A program made the translations under genes and the position numbers. Below, in pieces: positions 27,778-35,706 of a stretch of 64,000 nucleotides of DNA. Position 1 is the stretch's first letter. Each line of letters begins with the position of its first letter. Source of the DNA: Desulfobacteraceae bacterium (GTDB lineage Bacteria > Desulfobacterota > Desulfobacteria > Desulfobacterales > Desulfobacteraceae); NCBI GenBank assembly GCA_016743945.1, contig JADGFI010000003.1:1-64000 (forward strand), given 5' to 3'. The notes below the pieces were generated by a model. The model searched no databases. It saw nothing but the letters and a program-made list of their open reading frames with translations, and was not told the DNA's origin.

Positions 27778-27803
27778 TTCATCCAACCAGAATCTTCCAA
27801 TTC

Positions 27804-27855
27804 GATAGTCCAACCCGGCTCCGTCAAAAAAACGTTAACGGAGCCGGGTTCTATC
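27804..27855. terminator. Shared terminator between the C4-dicarboxylate carrier and the convergent regulator gene
   Basis: Perfect 13-bp inverted repeat (27812-27824 with 27838-27850) extended by CGATAG / CTATCG outside a three-base bulge. The loop holds seven A residues. There is no long T-run, so efficiency is uncertain, but placement between two converging stop codons is typical of a bidirectional terminator. Confidence 0.65.
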
Positions 27856-27857
27856 GG

Positions 27858-28553
27858 TCATGGGCTGCCCTCCGGAAAATACCGGCGCTCGGGCCGTCCA
27901 ACACTGCCATAAATCAAATCTGCCCGTAATTCACCCGTGGTAATCATGTACTCCAGATAACGCCGGGCGGTTGAACGGCTGGCCCCAATTTGTTCTCCTG
28001 CCTCTTCCGCACTGAGGCCATTGGGATTATTTTTTTGAAAAACCTGCTGCACCTTGCCCAGGGTAAGCACATCAATTCCTTTGGGGACGCTGTCTGCCTG
28101 GGCAGACGAAGGTGCCTGATGGGGATGGGTTAACGCATCAATATCCCTTTGTTCCAGGGTATCTTGCTGCTGCAGCTGCCCATGGTACTTGCGAAAACGG
28201 ATCAAGGCCTGTTCAAACCGGGAAAAGACAACCGGCTTCACCAGATAATCAAAGGCTCCTGCCCGCATGGCCTGCTGTACATCCGCCACATGCCTGGCCG
28301 CCGTTATGAGAATAACATCAATGGCCCTGCCTTCCCCCCTTAATTGATGCAAAATCTCCATACCGTTTCCATCGGGCATATACAGATCCAGCAACAGCAA
28401 GTCCGGTGCCAGCAGTTTTACCAATTCCCGGGCCTCTCCAAGATTCTGGGCAATGCCCGTCACCTCAAATTCTAAAACTTTTTCAACAAAAAACCGGTGC
28501 ATTTCTGCGATCCGTGTATCATCTTCAATAATTAATACGCGTATGGCGTTCAT
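27858..28553 (-). CDS. Response regulator, CitB/DcuR type
   Basis: 231 residues. Receiver domain with acidic pocket E10-D11-D12, phosphoacceptor D56 (LLLLDLYMPDGNGME), T in LITAARH and K in YLVKPVVFSRFEQAL. A linker rich in Gln/Ser (about 130-165) leads to a winged-helix DNA-binding part with LSAEEAGEQIGASRSTARRYLEYM. This is the organisation of CitB/DcuR regulators of citrate and C4-dicarboxylate genes. The stop of the kinase gene overlaps its ATG (ATGA), so the pair is coupled. Confidence 0.93.
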   Translation of the reverse strand: MNAIRVLIIEDDTRIAEMHRFFVEKVLEFEVTGIAQNLGEARELVKLLAPDLLLLDLYMPDGNGMEILHQLRGEGRAIDVILITAARHVADVQQAMRAGAFDYLVKPVVFSRFEQALIRFRKYHGQLQQQDTLEQRDIDALTHPHQAPSSAQADSVPKGIDVLTLGKVQQVFQKNNPNGLSAEEAGEQIGASRSTARRYLEYMITTGELRADLIYGSVGRPERRYFPEGSP

Positions 28554-30202
28554 ATTATCCTTTCCGGATGTTTGGGGAGACTCAGGGTAAACAAAGCACC
28601 TCCCAGGTCACCGGTTGAAATCGTTAATTGACCGTTTAAATCGGTCAAGAATCTGTCCACCAGATAAAGGCCCACCCCGTGGATATCCCCCCGAAGTCCC
28701 TTGGATTTTTTACTGGAAAAGCCCTTGGAAAAAATTTTTTCCTGGAGCTCAATGGAGACACCGGGACCGGAATCCTCCACCTCAAAAATCAAATCATGGC
28801 CCATATCGGTCATGAACAACTGGATACAGGCAGGACGTTCCCGGCCCTTCAAGGCGGCTTCTAGTGCATTGTCCAACAGATTGCCCAAAATACTCACCAA
28901 TTTGTCCTGATCATAGGCCTCGGGGATTTGGCCCATGGTGCTGTCCGGATTGAGCAGAAAATCCACCTTCATTTCCAGGGCCCTATTGTATTTGCCCATG
29001 ATAATGGCCGCAAGGGCTGGATGGGGCACCGCCCTGTTTAAAAACTCAATCAGGCTCTGCAAACCGGAAGATTCCCGGCTCACAAGCTCAAGGGCTTCCT
29101 GGTAGGCAGCCATCTGCAGCATACCAGCCAGGGTGTGCAGTTTGTTTGAATATTCGTGGGCCTGAACCCTGAGCATCTCGGAAAATTGCTGGGTCTGGCG
29201 CAATTTTGCCTGAAGCCTGTGAAAATCCTCCAACCGACGGAAGCTTGCCACCATCCCCTGCACCCGCCCTTGGTATTTGATGGGAACCGTCGTCAGTAAA
29301 AGCGCCTGGCCATCCACCATTACCTCACGGAAAGACTCTCGGGGGTGGGGCTGTAAAAGCCGTTTAAAATCACTGGCGCCAAACACCTCATCAACAGAGG
29401 TCCCGATAATATTTTCATCTGAATCAAACCCGCAAAATTCCAGTGCCGCCGGGTTGATCAAGCGGATATCCTGTTGTTCCCCCACGGCAATGATACCGTC
29501 CCGGATGGATTCAAGAATAGCCTGGCGCTCCAGGTACAGGGAGGATATTTCCCTGGGTTCCAGCCCCAGGGTCTGTTTTTTTACATACCGGGCAATTCCG
29601 GTGGCCCCCAGCAGCACCACCACAAAGAGCATAAAAATAAGGGTTGCCGGCTCCCGCTGGTGATCCTTAACGGTTTCCAACACCTTTGTCTGCAGATACC
29701 CCACCGAGACAAACCCAATAACCGTGTCTCGTTCGTTGAATATCGGCACAATACTGCGCAAGGAAGGCCCCAGTGTGCCGACAGCTTCGGACACATAGGC
29801 CCTGCCCTGATCAAGGGCGGCTGTTTCATCCCCTCCCACAAAATGTTTACCGATTTTTTCAGGATCTGGATGTGAGAACCGCCGGCTCCCCCGGTCGGCA
29901 ATGACCACAAACTGGGCATTGGTTCGTTTTCGAACCAGCTCCGCCAGCTGTGCAAGTTCTCCTTTGGGGTCGCTTCCTTTCTTAAGAACCGTGTGCACCA
30001 TCGGCATCATGGCAACCGTGTGACCAATATCCAAAGCGCGTCTTCCAATTTCTGCCTTTGAAAGATTGCCGATAAAAGTGGTAAAAATAGCACCGCTGAC
30101 AAAAAGAGCCCCAAAAACCACCAAAAACACCAAAATAAACATCTGTCCCTGCAGACTGGCTGGATAAAAAAATCTAATTGCCTGTTTAATGGGTCGGGTC
30201 AT
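28550..30202 (-). CDS. Sensor histidine kinase, CitA/DcuS type
   Basis: 550 residues. Membrane segment at about 17-40, periplasmic sCache/PASp domain (45-180) with the ligand-binding signature RRFSHPDPEKIGKHFVGGDE, second membrane segment near 185-205, cytoplasmic PAS (about 225-330), then a HisKA_7-like helix with the phosphoacceptor in QAHEYSNKLHTLAGMLQM and an ATPase domain (NLLDNALEAAL, then VEDSGPGVS). CitA and DcuS bind citrate or C4-dicarboxylates with this same fold. The Dcu carrier gene is next door, so C4-dicarboxylate sensing is likely. Confidence 0.94.
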   Translation of the reverse strand: MTRPIKQAIRFFYPASLQGQMFILVFLVVFGALFVSGAIFTTFIGNLSKAEIGRRALDIGHTVAMMPMVHTVLKKGSDPKGELAQLAELVRKRTNAQFVVIADRGSRRFSHPDPEKIGKHFVGGDETAALDQGRAYVSEAVGTLGPSLRSIVPIFNERDTVIGFVSVGYLQTKVLETVKDHQREPATLIFMLFVVVLLGATGIARYVKKQTLGLEPREISSLYLERQAILESIRDGIIAVGEQQDIRLINPAALEFCGFDSDENIIGTSVDEVFGASDFKRLLQPHPRESFREVMVDGQALLLTTVPIKYQGRVQGMVASFRRLEDFHRLQAKLRQTQQFSEMLRVQAHEYSNKLHTLAGMLQMAAYQEALELVSRESSGLQSLIEFLNRAVPHPALAAIIMGKYNRALEMKVDFLLNPDSTMGQIPEAYDQDKLVSILGNLLDNALEAALKGRERPACIQLFMTDMGHDLIFEVEDSGPGVSIELQEKIFSKGFSSKKSKGLRGDIHGVGLYLVDRFLTDLNGQLTISTGDLGGALFTLSLPKHPERII

Positions 30203-30310
30203 AAAAACATCCTCTTGTTAACTTGGCCTGGAAAAAAACAGCTGAACCCTTGATATATTAGATTAGGCCCTTCTTTGTGTCAAGGCGATGCCAAAGCTAT
30301 CCGGCAGGTC

Positions 30311-30439
30311 CTAAAACAGCACGTCTTTTTTAACGCGCAACGCAATTAAGATGCACAAAATCACAATCAATGATACGCTTGCAATCTCCCCCGACCTCTG
30401 GACAAACTCCGATCCGAAAGCCACAGCCCCATTATCCAC
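30311..30439 (-). CDS. Possible short membrane peptide or gene remnant
   Basis: A 42-codon minus-strand frame from GTG 30439 to TAG 30311 encodes GAVAFGSEFVQRSGEIASVS, then a hydrophobic run of about 15 residues and a basic RVKKDVLF end. The sequence looks protein-like (one membrane helix with positive-inside tail), and the open frame continues about a dozen codons upstream, so it could be the decayed end of a larger membrane protein. No ribosome site is seen. Nothing else in 30203-30671 looks like a gene. Confidence 0.25.
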   Translation of the reverse strand: MDNGAVAFGSEFVQRSGEIASVSLIVILCILIALRVKKDVLF

Positions 30440-30671
30440 TATTTTGAAAACAATTTTTTGAATACGATACGATCAAATCCAAAAACAGTTCCCTTGACCA
30501 AATTTGAGAATCTGACTATAATTAAATTCATGAGTCGCCTCCTTTTGTGTGGCGGTTATTTTCATCCTTTCATTTATGGCAAATGGGACGGTTCATGTCA
30601 TCTATAAGATGGGTTTCGACATAGCCCGTTTTGGTAGTTTAATATTAATTACTTAAAAAAGGAGAGTTGAA

Positions 30672-30881
30672 ATGGCTGACCCAAAAGATATGTATCAATG
30701 CCAAATACACAATTGCGGATATGTTTATGACCCTGACAAAGGCGAACCAAAGACAAATACCCCTCCGGAAACAGCTTTTAAAGATCTTCCAGATGATTGG
30801 GAATGTCCCTTCTGCGGATCATCAAAAAAAACCTTTAGACCTTTAGCAGGACCGGGGTCAACATTAGCTGAGAGTACATAA
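30672..30881 (+). CDS. Rubredoxin with CX4C first knuckle (type II)
   Basis: 69 residues. Iron ligands are C10 and C15 (YQCQIHNCGYVYD) and a normal CX2C pair in DWECPFCGSSKKTF. The first pair is spaced by four residues instead of two, as in the second rubredoxin of Desulfovibrio desulfuricans. The aromatic core residues (Y8, Y17, W, F) are kept. It carries one electron in the cytoplasm, classically to oxygen- or superoxide-reducing enzymes, none of which is adjacent. A GGAG site precedes the ATG and a terminator follows, so the gene is monocistronic. Confidence 0.92.
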   Translation: MADPKDMYQCQIHNCGYVYDPDKGEPKTNTPPETAFKDLPDDWECPFCGSSKKTFRPLAGPGSTLAEST

Positions 30882-30895
30882 TAATTAAAATACCA

Positions 30896-30935
30896 GGAGA
30901 TGATTTTGCCAAAAATCATCTCCCCATTTCTTTAT
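30896..30935 (+). terminator. Intrinsic terminator after rubredoxin
   Basis: GGAGATGATTTT at 30896-30907 pairs perfectly with 30912-30923 around loop GCCA, followed by CCATTTCTTTATT. Confidence 0.75.
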
Positions 30936-31389
30936 TCAAAGAATAAGGTAAGGTATGGTCACTAATGAAGCAGGTGTCCCAAATACCTTTGATAATTTTA
31001 CAGGATGAATCGCAAACCGGTTTAAAATTGAGCCGCTTGCCGAAACTATGTTTTTTTTTATTTCTGCAAGAGGCTCAGTAAAAAATATTCCAACGCAAAA
31101 ATTATCAGACTGGAAGAAGCAATGTTCAGGGTTCCTGTTAAGGTCCGGGTAAATATTTTTGGGCCTGTAAATATTTCTCTTGCTCTTTCGAACCTTTATA
31201 GTTTTTGCCGTTTGTGCATTCGTTGTTGAAGTCGATGATCTTGCTGCTACTGGTGTGTTAATTCTAATTGCTGGAACAACAGCCATAACTATTTATTTTA
31301 CCTTCATTATTTTGTCCTTGTGCTTTTAAATTTTCCTTTTGAATGGTATGGATACCTTTTTTATAATAGATAATAGTTAGGAGTACAAA
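30936..31389. other. Gene-free stretch with possible decayed coding sequence
   Basis: About 450 bases of low GC. On the plus strand several short protein-like pieces appear in different frames (for example a hydrophobic run AATGVLILIAGTTAITIYF ending at about 31328) separated by stop codons. A 116-codon frame on the minus strand has no family resemblance. I read the stretch as non-coding or as a degenerate gene; the last part carries the promoter region of the EF-P-like gene. Confidence 0.35.
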
Positions 31390-31956
31390 ATGCCCAAGGC
31401 CTGTGATTTAAAAAAAGGCAATGTTGTGGAAATAAACGACGACGCCTACATTGTGAAAAATATTGATGTAAGATCGCCCTCGGCAAGGGGGGCTGTGACC
31501 CTTTACAAGGTCAGGTTCAACAACATCAGGACCAAACAAAAATATGAAGATACATTCAAGGGAAATGACATGCTCAATGACGTCGCCCTGATGAAAAGAT
31601 CGGTACAATATCTGTATCCCGACGGCGCCCTCCATGTGTTCATGGACAGCCAGGAGTATTCCCAGTATATGATAGAAGAGGATGCCATCCAGGATGAATT
31701 TGTCTGGATCACAGACGAGATGGAAGGACTGGTTGGCCTTATCATTGATGAAAACATGGTTGCCATTGAAATACCCATTTCCCTTGTTTTTGAAATATCC
31801 GAGACAGCGCCGGGCATCAAAGGGGCAAGTGCAACGGCAAGGACCAAGCCCGCAACCCTTTCAAATGGTGTTGAAATTCAGATCCCGGAATATCTGGAGC
31901 CCGGTGAAATGGTCAGGGTCAATACCGAAACAAGAAAATTCATGTCCAGGGCCTGA
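31390..31956 (+). CDS. yeiP: Elongation factor P-like protein (EfpL / YeiP)
   Basis: 188 residues in the three-domain KOW-OB-OB arrangement of EF-P. It starts MPKACDLKKGNVVEIN, and the domain I loop reads DVRSPSARGAVTLYK, with an arginine (R33) where canonical EF-P has a modifiable lysine or arginine at the loop tip; this SARGA loop is the mark of the YeiP/EfpL branch, which relieves ribosome stalling without a known modification. The C-terminal OB domain ends VEIQIPEYLEPGEMVRVNTETRKFMSR. Convergent with yheU. Confidence 0.93.
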   Translation: MPKACDLKKGNVVEINDDAYIVKNIDVRSPSARGAVTLYKVRFNNIRTKQKYEDTFKGNDMLNDVALMKRSVQYLYPDGALHVFMDSQEYSQYMIEEDAIQDEFVWITDEMEGLVGLIIDENMVAIEIPISLVFEISETAPGIKGASATARTKPATLSNGVEIQIPEYLEPGEMVRVNTETRKFMSRA

Positions 31957-31962
31957 CCCCTG

Positions 31963-31996
31963 GGGCGTCAACTCCTTTAGGGCGTCAACTCCTTTA
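31963..31996. repeat. Perfect 17-bp tandem duplication at the end of yheU
   Basis: GGGCGTCAACTCCTTTA occurs twice head to tail (31963-31979 and 31980-31996). The inner copy encodes the last codons of YheU on the minus strand, the stop lies in the boundary, and the outer copy is a non-coding echo after the stop codon. It looks like a recent slippage duplication. Confidence 0.9.
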
Positions 31997-32219
31997 ACAA
32001 AGGGTCATCCCTATGGAAAATATTGCAGGTCTCGGTTTTACCATCAAACACCAGGATGGCTTTGCCCGAGTTCAGATTCTGATGGACCTGGCGCACCTTT
32101 GTTTCCAGGGGCACTTCAATTGCGCCGTAATCCGTGCTTTCCCGGGTGATAAATTCCTCTATCACCCCTAGGAGAGCTTCTTTGCTTAGTTGATCATGGG
32201 GTATTTGTATCGCCGTCAT
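31977..32219 (-). CDS. YheU family protein (UPF0270)
   Basis: 80 residues. The family pattern is clear: IQIPHDQLSKEALLGVIEEF, then TRESTDYGAIEVPLETKV, and HQNLNSGKAILVFDGKTETCNI. UPF0270 proteins such as E. coli YheU are small soluble proteins of unknown function. A terminator-like hairpin separates it from leuD upstream on the same strand. Confidence 0.9.
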   Translation of the reverse strand: MTAIQIPHDQLSKEALLGVIEEFITRESTDYGAIEVPLETKVRQVHQNLNSGKAILVFDGKTETCNIFHRDDPLLKELTP

Positions 32220-32227
32220 TGATAAAT

Positions 32228-32260
32228 AAGGACCGTGTCATCCCAGATAACACGGCCCTT
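32228..32260 (-). terminator. Terminator-like hairpin between leuD and yheU
   Basis: AAGGACCGTGT (32228-32238) pairs with ACACGGCCCTT (32250-32260) with one imperfect pair. On the minus strand it is followed by ATTTATC, on the plus strand by CCTTTTT. It overlaps the spacing just upstream of the yheU start, so it could also modulate that gene. Confidence 0.5.
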
Positions 32261-32276
32261 CCTTTTTGGGTGTTAT

Positions 32277-32801
32277 TTAATAATTTTCATCTGCATATTC
32301 AAGCCAACCGCCTGTCTGAACAAGGGTTTTATCAAATTCGGAAATCGCAAAGCCAAAGGCCAGATCCTTGTCCCGGGAGGTCACCTGGATCATGGAGGTC
32401 TCAACATCCACCGAAACAAAGGTATCGCAAGCCTTGCAGCAATCAAAAAGGATATCAATCTCCGATTTTTTCAGTGTAATGGCCAGCATCCCGCAGTTGA
32501 ACATATTCTGCCGGAAAATCCGGGCAAAACTTTGGCCAATCACCACAAAAATCTTGTTGACCTCAAGGGCCCAGGGAGCATGCTCCCGAGAGGACCCGCA
32601 CCCGAAATTTTCCCGGGTGACGATCACGGCAACATCTTGAAGGTCTTTTTGTACATTAAAGCCGTCAAGCACAAGGTCTTCCAGCAAATGGGGCTGCATG
32701 GCTTTTTTTTCGATCTCCGTCAGATATTTGGCCGGTATAATTTCATCGGTATTGATATCAGACCGGTCCAGGCACAAAATTTTTCCTTTAAATTCTTTCA
32801 T
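32277..32801 (-). CDS. leuD: Small subunit of a LeuCD-type hydro-lyase (3-isopropylmalate dehydratase family)
   Basis: 174 residues, the short form found with prokaryotic two-subunit enzymes. The swivelling-domain signatures are SDINTDEIIPAKYL near residue 14 and NFGCGSSREHAPWAL near 67-81. It follows the large subunit by nine bases. Substrate of the pair cannot be fixed: no leuA or leuB is adjacent, and this short LeuD type also serves homoaconitase, citraconate or dimethylmaleate hydratases. The neighbouring XRE-cupin gene points to dedicated regulation. Confidence 0.88.
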   Translation of the reverse strand: MKEFKGKILCLDRSDINTDEIIPAKYLTEIEKKAMQPHLLEDLVLDGFNVQKDLQDVAVIVTRENFGCGSSREHAPWALEVNKIFVVIGQSFARIFRQNMFNCGMLAITLKKSEIDILFDCCKACDTFVSVDVETSMIQVTSRDKDLAFGFAISEFDKTLVQTGGWLEYADENY

Positions 32802-32810
32802 GGGGCTCTC

Positions 32811-34097
32811 CTAATTAACAAAAAGACTGGAATTTGCGATTTTTCCCTGGATAGCGGTGGCTGCGGCGGTGGCCGGACTCATCAAGTGAACCATGCCCCC
32901 ACGGCCCATGCGGCCATTGAAATTTCTGTTGGTGGTGGCAGCCGCCACCTCTCCTTGTGCCAAGACCCCGTTACTCATGCCCAGACAGGCGCCGCAGGTG
33001 GGATTGGTCACACAAAATCCTGCATCCATAAAGATTTTGATCAACCCCTCCTCAAGGGCCATGGAAAATATCTTGGGGGTGGCCGGGGAAACAATGGCCC
33101 GAACCGTACTTTTTATCTTCTTCCCTTTTAGAACATGGGCCGCCACCCGTAAATCTTCAATGCGCCCATTGGTGCAGGACCCGATATAGACCTGGTCCAC
33201 AGGGGTATCATCCATCTGGGACACAGGGCGCACATTATCGGGTTTAAAACCAAAGGTGGTCAGGGGTTCAAGGCAGCTCACATCAATAACTTTTGTCTTT
33301 GCATACACGGCGTCTGTATCAGATGAAAACTGGGTAAAAGCGGCAAGGGCTGCTTCCCGGTTCTCGTACTCTTCTTTAATGAAGGGCCACAGATATTCAA
33401 CCGTGGTGGAATCCGGCAGACAGATCCCGCTGGTGGCACCTGCCTCCACGGCCATGTTGGCAATGGTCATTCGCTGGTCCATGGTCATGGCATCAACCAC
33501 ACTTCCGGCAAATTCAATAACCATGTTGGTGGCACCGTCCACAGAAATCTGACGGATCACCTCCAGAATGATATCCTTGGCATAGACCCCTTGTTTAAGG
33601 GACCCCACAATTTCAATCCTGAATGTTTCCGGTCGTTTAAAGGTGGCAACCCCCTTTAAAATCCCCACTTCAAGATCTGTGGTGCCAACCCCTGCGGCAA
33701 AGGCACCAAATGCGCCATGGGTACAGGTATGTGAGTCACCCATAATAATGGTAAACCCGGGGCGGACAAAGCCTTTTTCCGGGAATATCGCATGACATAC
33801 CCCGTTGTTCCCGATGTCAAAGAAATCTTTGATGCCGTGGCGAATCGCCCATTGCCGGAGGATTTTCCCCTGCAGGGCGGTTTTGGAGTCCTTGGCAGGG
33901 GTGACATGGTCAATCACCGCCTTGATCTTGTCCGGGTCAAACACCCGGTCTTTCCCCCGACTCACAAGATCCTGGATGGCCGTGGGGGTTGTAATCTCAT
34001 GGCAGAAAACCCTGTCCAGTTTTAATACACAGACATCCCCAAAGGGTTCATCCACAAGGTGGGTTTCAAAAATTTTTTCCGCAATTGTTTTTCCCAT
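32811..34097 (-). CDS. leuC: Large subunit of a LeuCD-type hydro-lyase (aconitase superfamily)
   Basis: 428 residues, the HacA/LeuC2 length. Iron-sulfur ligands are visible as YIGSCTNGRIEDLR and NPTCGACLGM, and the substrate region as GDSHTCTHGAFGAFAAGVGTTDLE. A [4Fe-4S] dehydratase that isomerises a hydroxy-acid through an unsaturated intermediate, for example 2- to 3-isopropylmalate. Between the regulator at 34117-34695 and leuD on the same strand, with short gaps, so the three genes form one operon. Confidence 0.92.
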   Translation of the reverse strand: MGKTIAEKIFETHLVDEPFGDVCVLKLDRVFCHEITTPTAIQDLVSRGKDRVFDPDKIKAVIDHVTPAKDSKTALQGKILRQWAIRHGIKDFFDIGNNGVCHAIFPEKGFVRPGFTIIMGDSHTCTHGAFGAFAAGVGTTDLEVGILKGVATFKRPETFRIEIVGSLKQGVYAKDIILEVIRQISVDGATNMVIEFAGSVVDAMTMDQRMTIANMAVEAGATSGICLPDSTTVEYLWPFIKEEYENREAALAAFTQFSSDTDAVYAKTKVIDVSCLEPLTTFGFKPDNVRPVSQMDDTPVDQVYIGSCTNGRIEDLRVAAHVLKGKKIKSTVRAIVSPATPKIFSMALEEGLIKIFMDAGFCVTNPTCGACLGMSNGVLAQGEVAAATTNRNFNGRMGRGGMVHLMSPATAAATAIQGKIANSSLFVN

Positions 34098-34116
34098 AAT
34101 TTACTCCACTATTATG

Positions 34117-34695
34117 TTATTTTCCATCAAAATAATCTTCACCATCTGCAGGGGTAACAACCCAATAGGCCTGAAAACGGGTGTCAGACACATTTTCGAT
34201 CACATGGGGAATCTGGGAAAAAAAAGAGATGGAATCCCCGGCATGGATATCGTAAATTTCTTCCCCGTAAATCAATTGGGCACTGCCCGATACGACAATC
34301 CCCAGTTCACGACCCAGATGTCCGTCGCCTGCATCCCCCCGTTTTTGCCCCGGGGCCAGTTCCAGGAAAAAAGCGCTAAAGGAATGGTTTCCCTTTTCCT
34401 GGCTTTCACCGCAAAGTTTCTCATATTTGAAGCCCTTTCGCTGATAAATCTTTCTTTCATCTCGCTTGATAATTTCAACCCGTGAGTGGGTTTCATAATC
34501 TTTAAAAAATTTAGTGGGCGAGACCCCGTATACTTCCAATAATTGAAGAAGTGTATCCAAGGAAGGAGAAATTCTGTTTCTCTCAATCTGGGAGAGCAAA
34601 CTGGAACTGACCCCAGCTTTGGTGACAACTTCCTTGATGGTCAAATGTTTAGAATTTCTTATGGCCCGTAACAGGGCTCCCAGCTTTGTTTTCAT
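34117..34695 (-). CDS. XRE-family transcriptional regulator with cupin domain
   Basis: 192 residues. Helix-turn-helix at about 8-62 (LTIKEVVTKAGVSSSLLSQIERNRISPSLDTLLQLLEVY), then a linker and a C-terminal cupin_2 domain (about 115-182) with GRELGIVVSGSAQLIYG and YDIHAGDSISFFSQIPHVIEN. Such proteins are usually repressors that sense a small metabolite in the cupin. First gene of the operon with leuC and leuD. Twin palindromes 13 bases upstream of its start imply autoregulation and control of the hydro-lyase. Confidence 0.92.
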   Translation of the reverse strand: MKTKLGALLRAIRNSKHLTIKEVVTKAGVSSSLLSQIERNRISPSLDTLLQLLEVYGVSPTKFFKDYETHSRVEIIKRDERKIYQRKGFKYEKLCGESQEKGNHSFSAFFLELAPGQKRGDAGDGHLGRELGIVVSGSAQLIYGEEIYDIHAGDSISFFSQIPHVIENVSDTRFQAYWVVTPADGEDYFDGK

Positions 34696-34707
34696 AACCC
34701 CACCAAC

Positions 34708-34742
34708 TTAAGTATACTTAATTAAATTTTAAGTATACTTAA
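34708..34742 (-). promoter_or_regulatory. Twin palindromic operators of the XRE-cupin/leuCD operon
   Basis: TTAAGTATACTTAA, a perfect 14-bp palindrome, occurs at 34708-34721 and again at 34729-34742. The centres are 21 bp apart, two helical turns, so two dimers would bind on the same face. The sites lie just upstream of the regulator start, where they would cover its promoter. Confidence 0.85.
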
Positions 34743-34801
34743 AATTTGAAGCTTGTCAACTCATTTTCTCCTAGAGGGGATGAAAGGTCCTCCACAAGAC
34801 C

Positions 34802-35440
34802 CTAACCGGGTAGGAGAACCGTGTAGGAGAGTGACCCTTGATGCTGATATTCTGTGAGAAACGCCTCAAATTCTTTGATCTGATCATTCTCAACTTCAAT
34901 TTCATGGACAACCTCTGCTGTATAATCCGTGTGCGCTATCACTGCCGGGAACCGATTGAGCTGGTTTAAAAAGGGATCATTCTGACCATAGGCGAGCCTC
35001 ACGCGGATTAAGGTACTCCTGACCAGCTTGATCAGCGGTTCCAGCTCAAGGGCAGTGGTCACTGCCTCGGAATAAGCCTGTATCAATCCCCGGATCCCAA
35101 GCTTTACCCCGCCGTATTGCCGGGTCACCACAGCTGTGATTTGGCTCGTCCCATGGCTGTGCAAGGTGTTGAGCATGGGCTTACCGGCAGTGCCCCCGGG
35201 CTCCCCGGCATCAGAGCTGTGGCAGATGTCTCCTTGTTCTCCCACAATATATGCCCAGCAATTATGGGTGGCGGTTTTATTCTCCTTTGAAACCTTTGTA
35301 ATAAACGCCTTTGCCGCCTCAATGGAAGGGGCATAGGCCAGGGAACAGGTAAATACAGACCGCTTTATTTTAATCTGGGCAACGCGGACAGAATCTGTCG
35401 CTGCGGTTCCCACAGAATAATAATATTTTTTTCCCTGCAT
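34802..35440 (-). CDS. yigZ: YigZ/IMPACT family protein
   Basis: 212 residues. UPF0029 N-terminal domain with SSDAGEPGGTAGKPMLNTL at about 75-93 and TRQYGGVKLGIRGLIQAYSEA at 106-126, followed by the DUF1949 ferredoxin-like C-terminal domain. YigZ and IMPACT relatives are ribosome- or nucleotide-associated in other organisms; no reaction is established for bacterial members. Stands alone. Confidence 0.93.
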   Translation of the reverse strand: MQGKKYYYSVGTAATDSVRVAQIKIKRSVFTCSLAYAPSIEAAKAFITKVSKENKTATHNCWAYIVGEQGDICHSSDAGEPGGTAGKPMLNTLHSHGTSQITAVVTRQYGGVKLGIRGLIQAYSEAVTTALELEPLIKLVRSTLIRVRLAYGQNDPFLNQLNRFPAVIAHTDYTAEVVHEIEVENDQIKEFEAFLTEYQHQGSLSYTVLLPG

Positions 35441-35456
35441 TGAATCCCTTGCCCTT

Positions 35457-35484
35457 GTTTATAATATCTGGTTTATAATATCTG
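35457..35484. repeat. 14-bp tandem repeat upstream of yigZ
   Basis: GTTTATAATATCTG is present twice without a gap (35457-35470, 35471-35484), followed by GTTTT. It lies in the promoter region of the minus-strand yigZ gene and contains TATAAT-like sequence, so it may duplicate a promoter element. The remaining 220 bases to the next gene hold nothing that I recognise. Confidence 0.85.
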
Positions 35485-35706
35485 GTTTTCCTCTCACCCC
35501 TGATTTTTTGCGATCATACAAAACCCCGTCAAAATACACCAGGAAATTCCAGGGAGCTGGACAGATAGGATGTCAAGTGAGGGTAAAAAATATAATTACC
35601 GCTGCGAGGATGTTTGCCCCTTAAAACCCAAGATTTTTAATTCCCTTTTTAAGAAAAAACTGATAGATGCAATCCTATAATTTTTAACGTTTCTTAAGGA
35701 TCAAAA

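Noticed and set aside
30936-31286. 116-codon minus-strand frame
   Set aside because: No family resemblance, no ribosome site, and biased composition; treated as non-coding.
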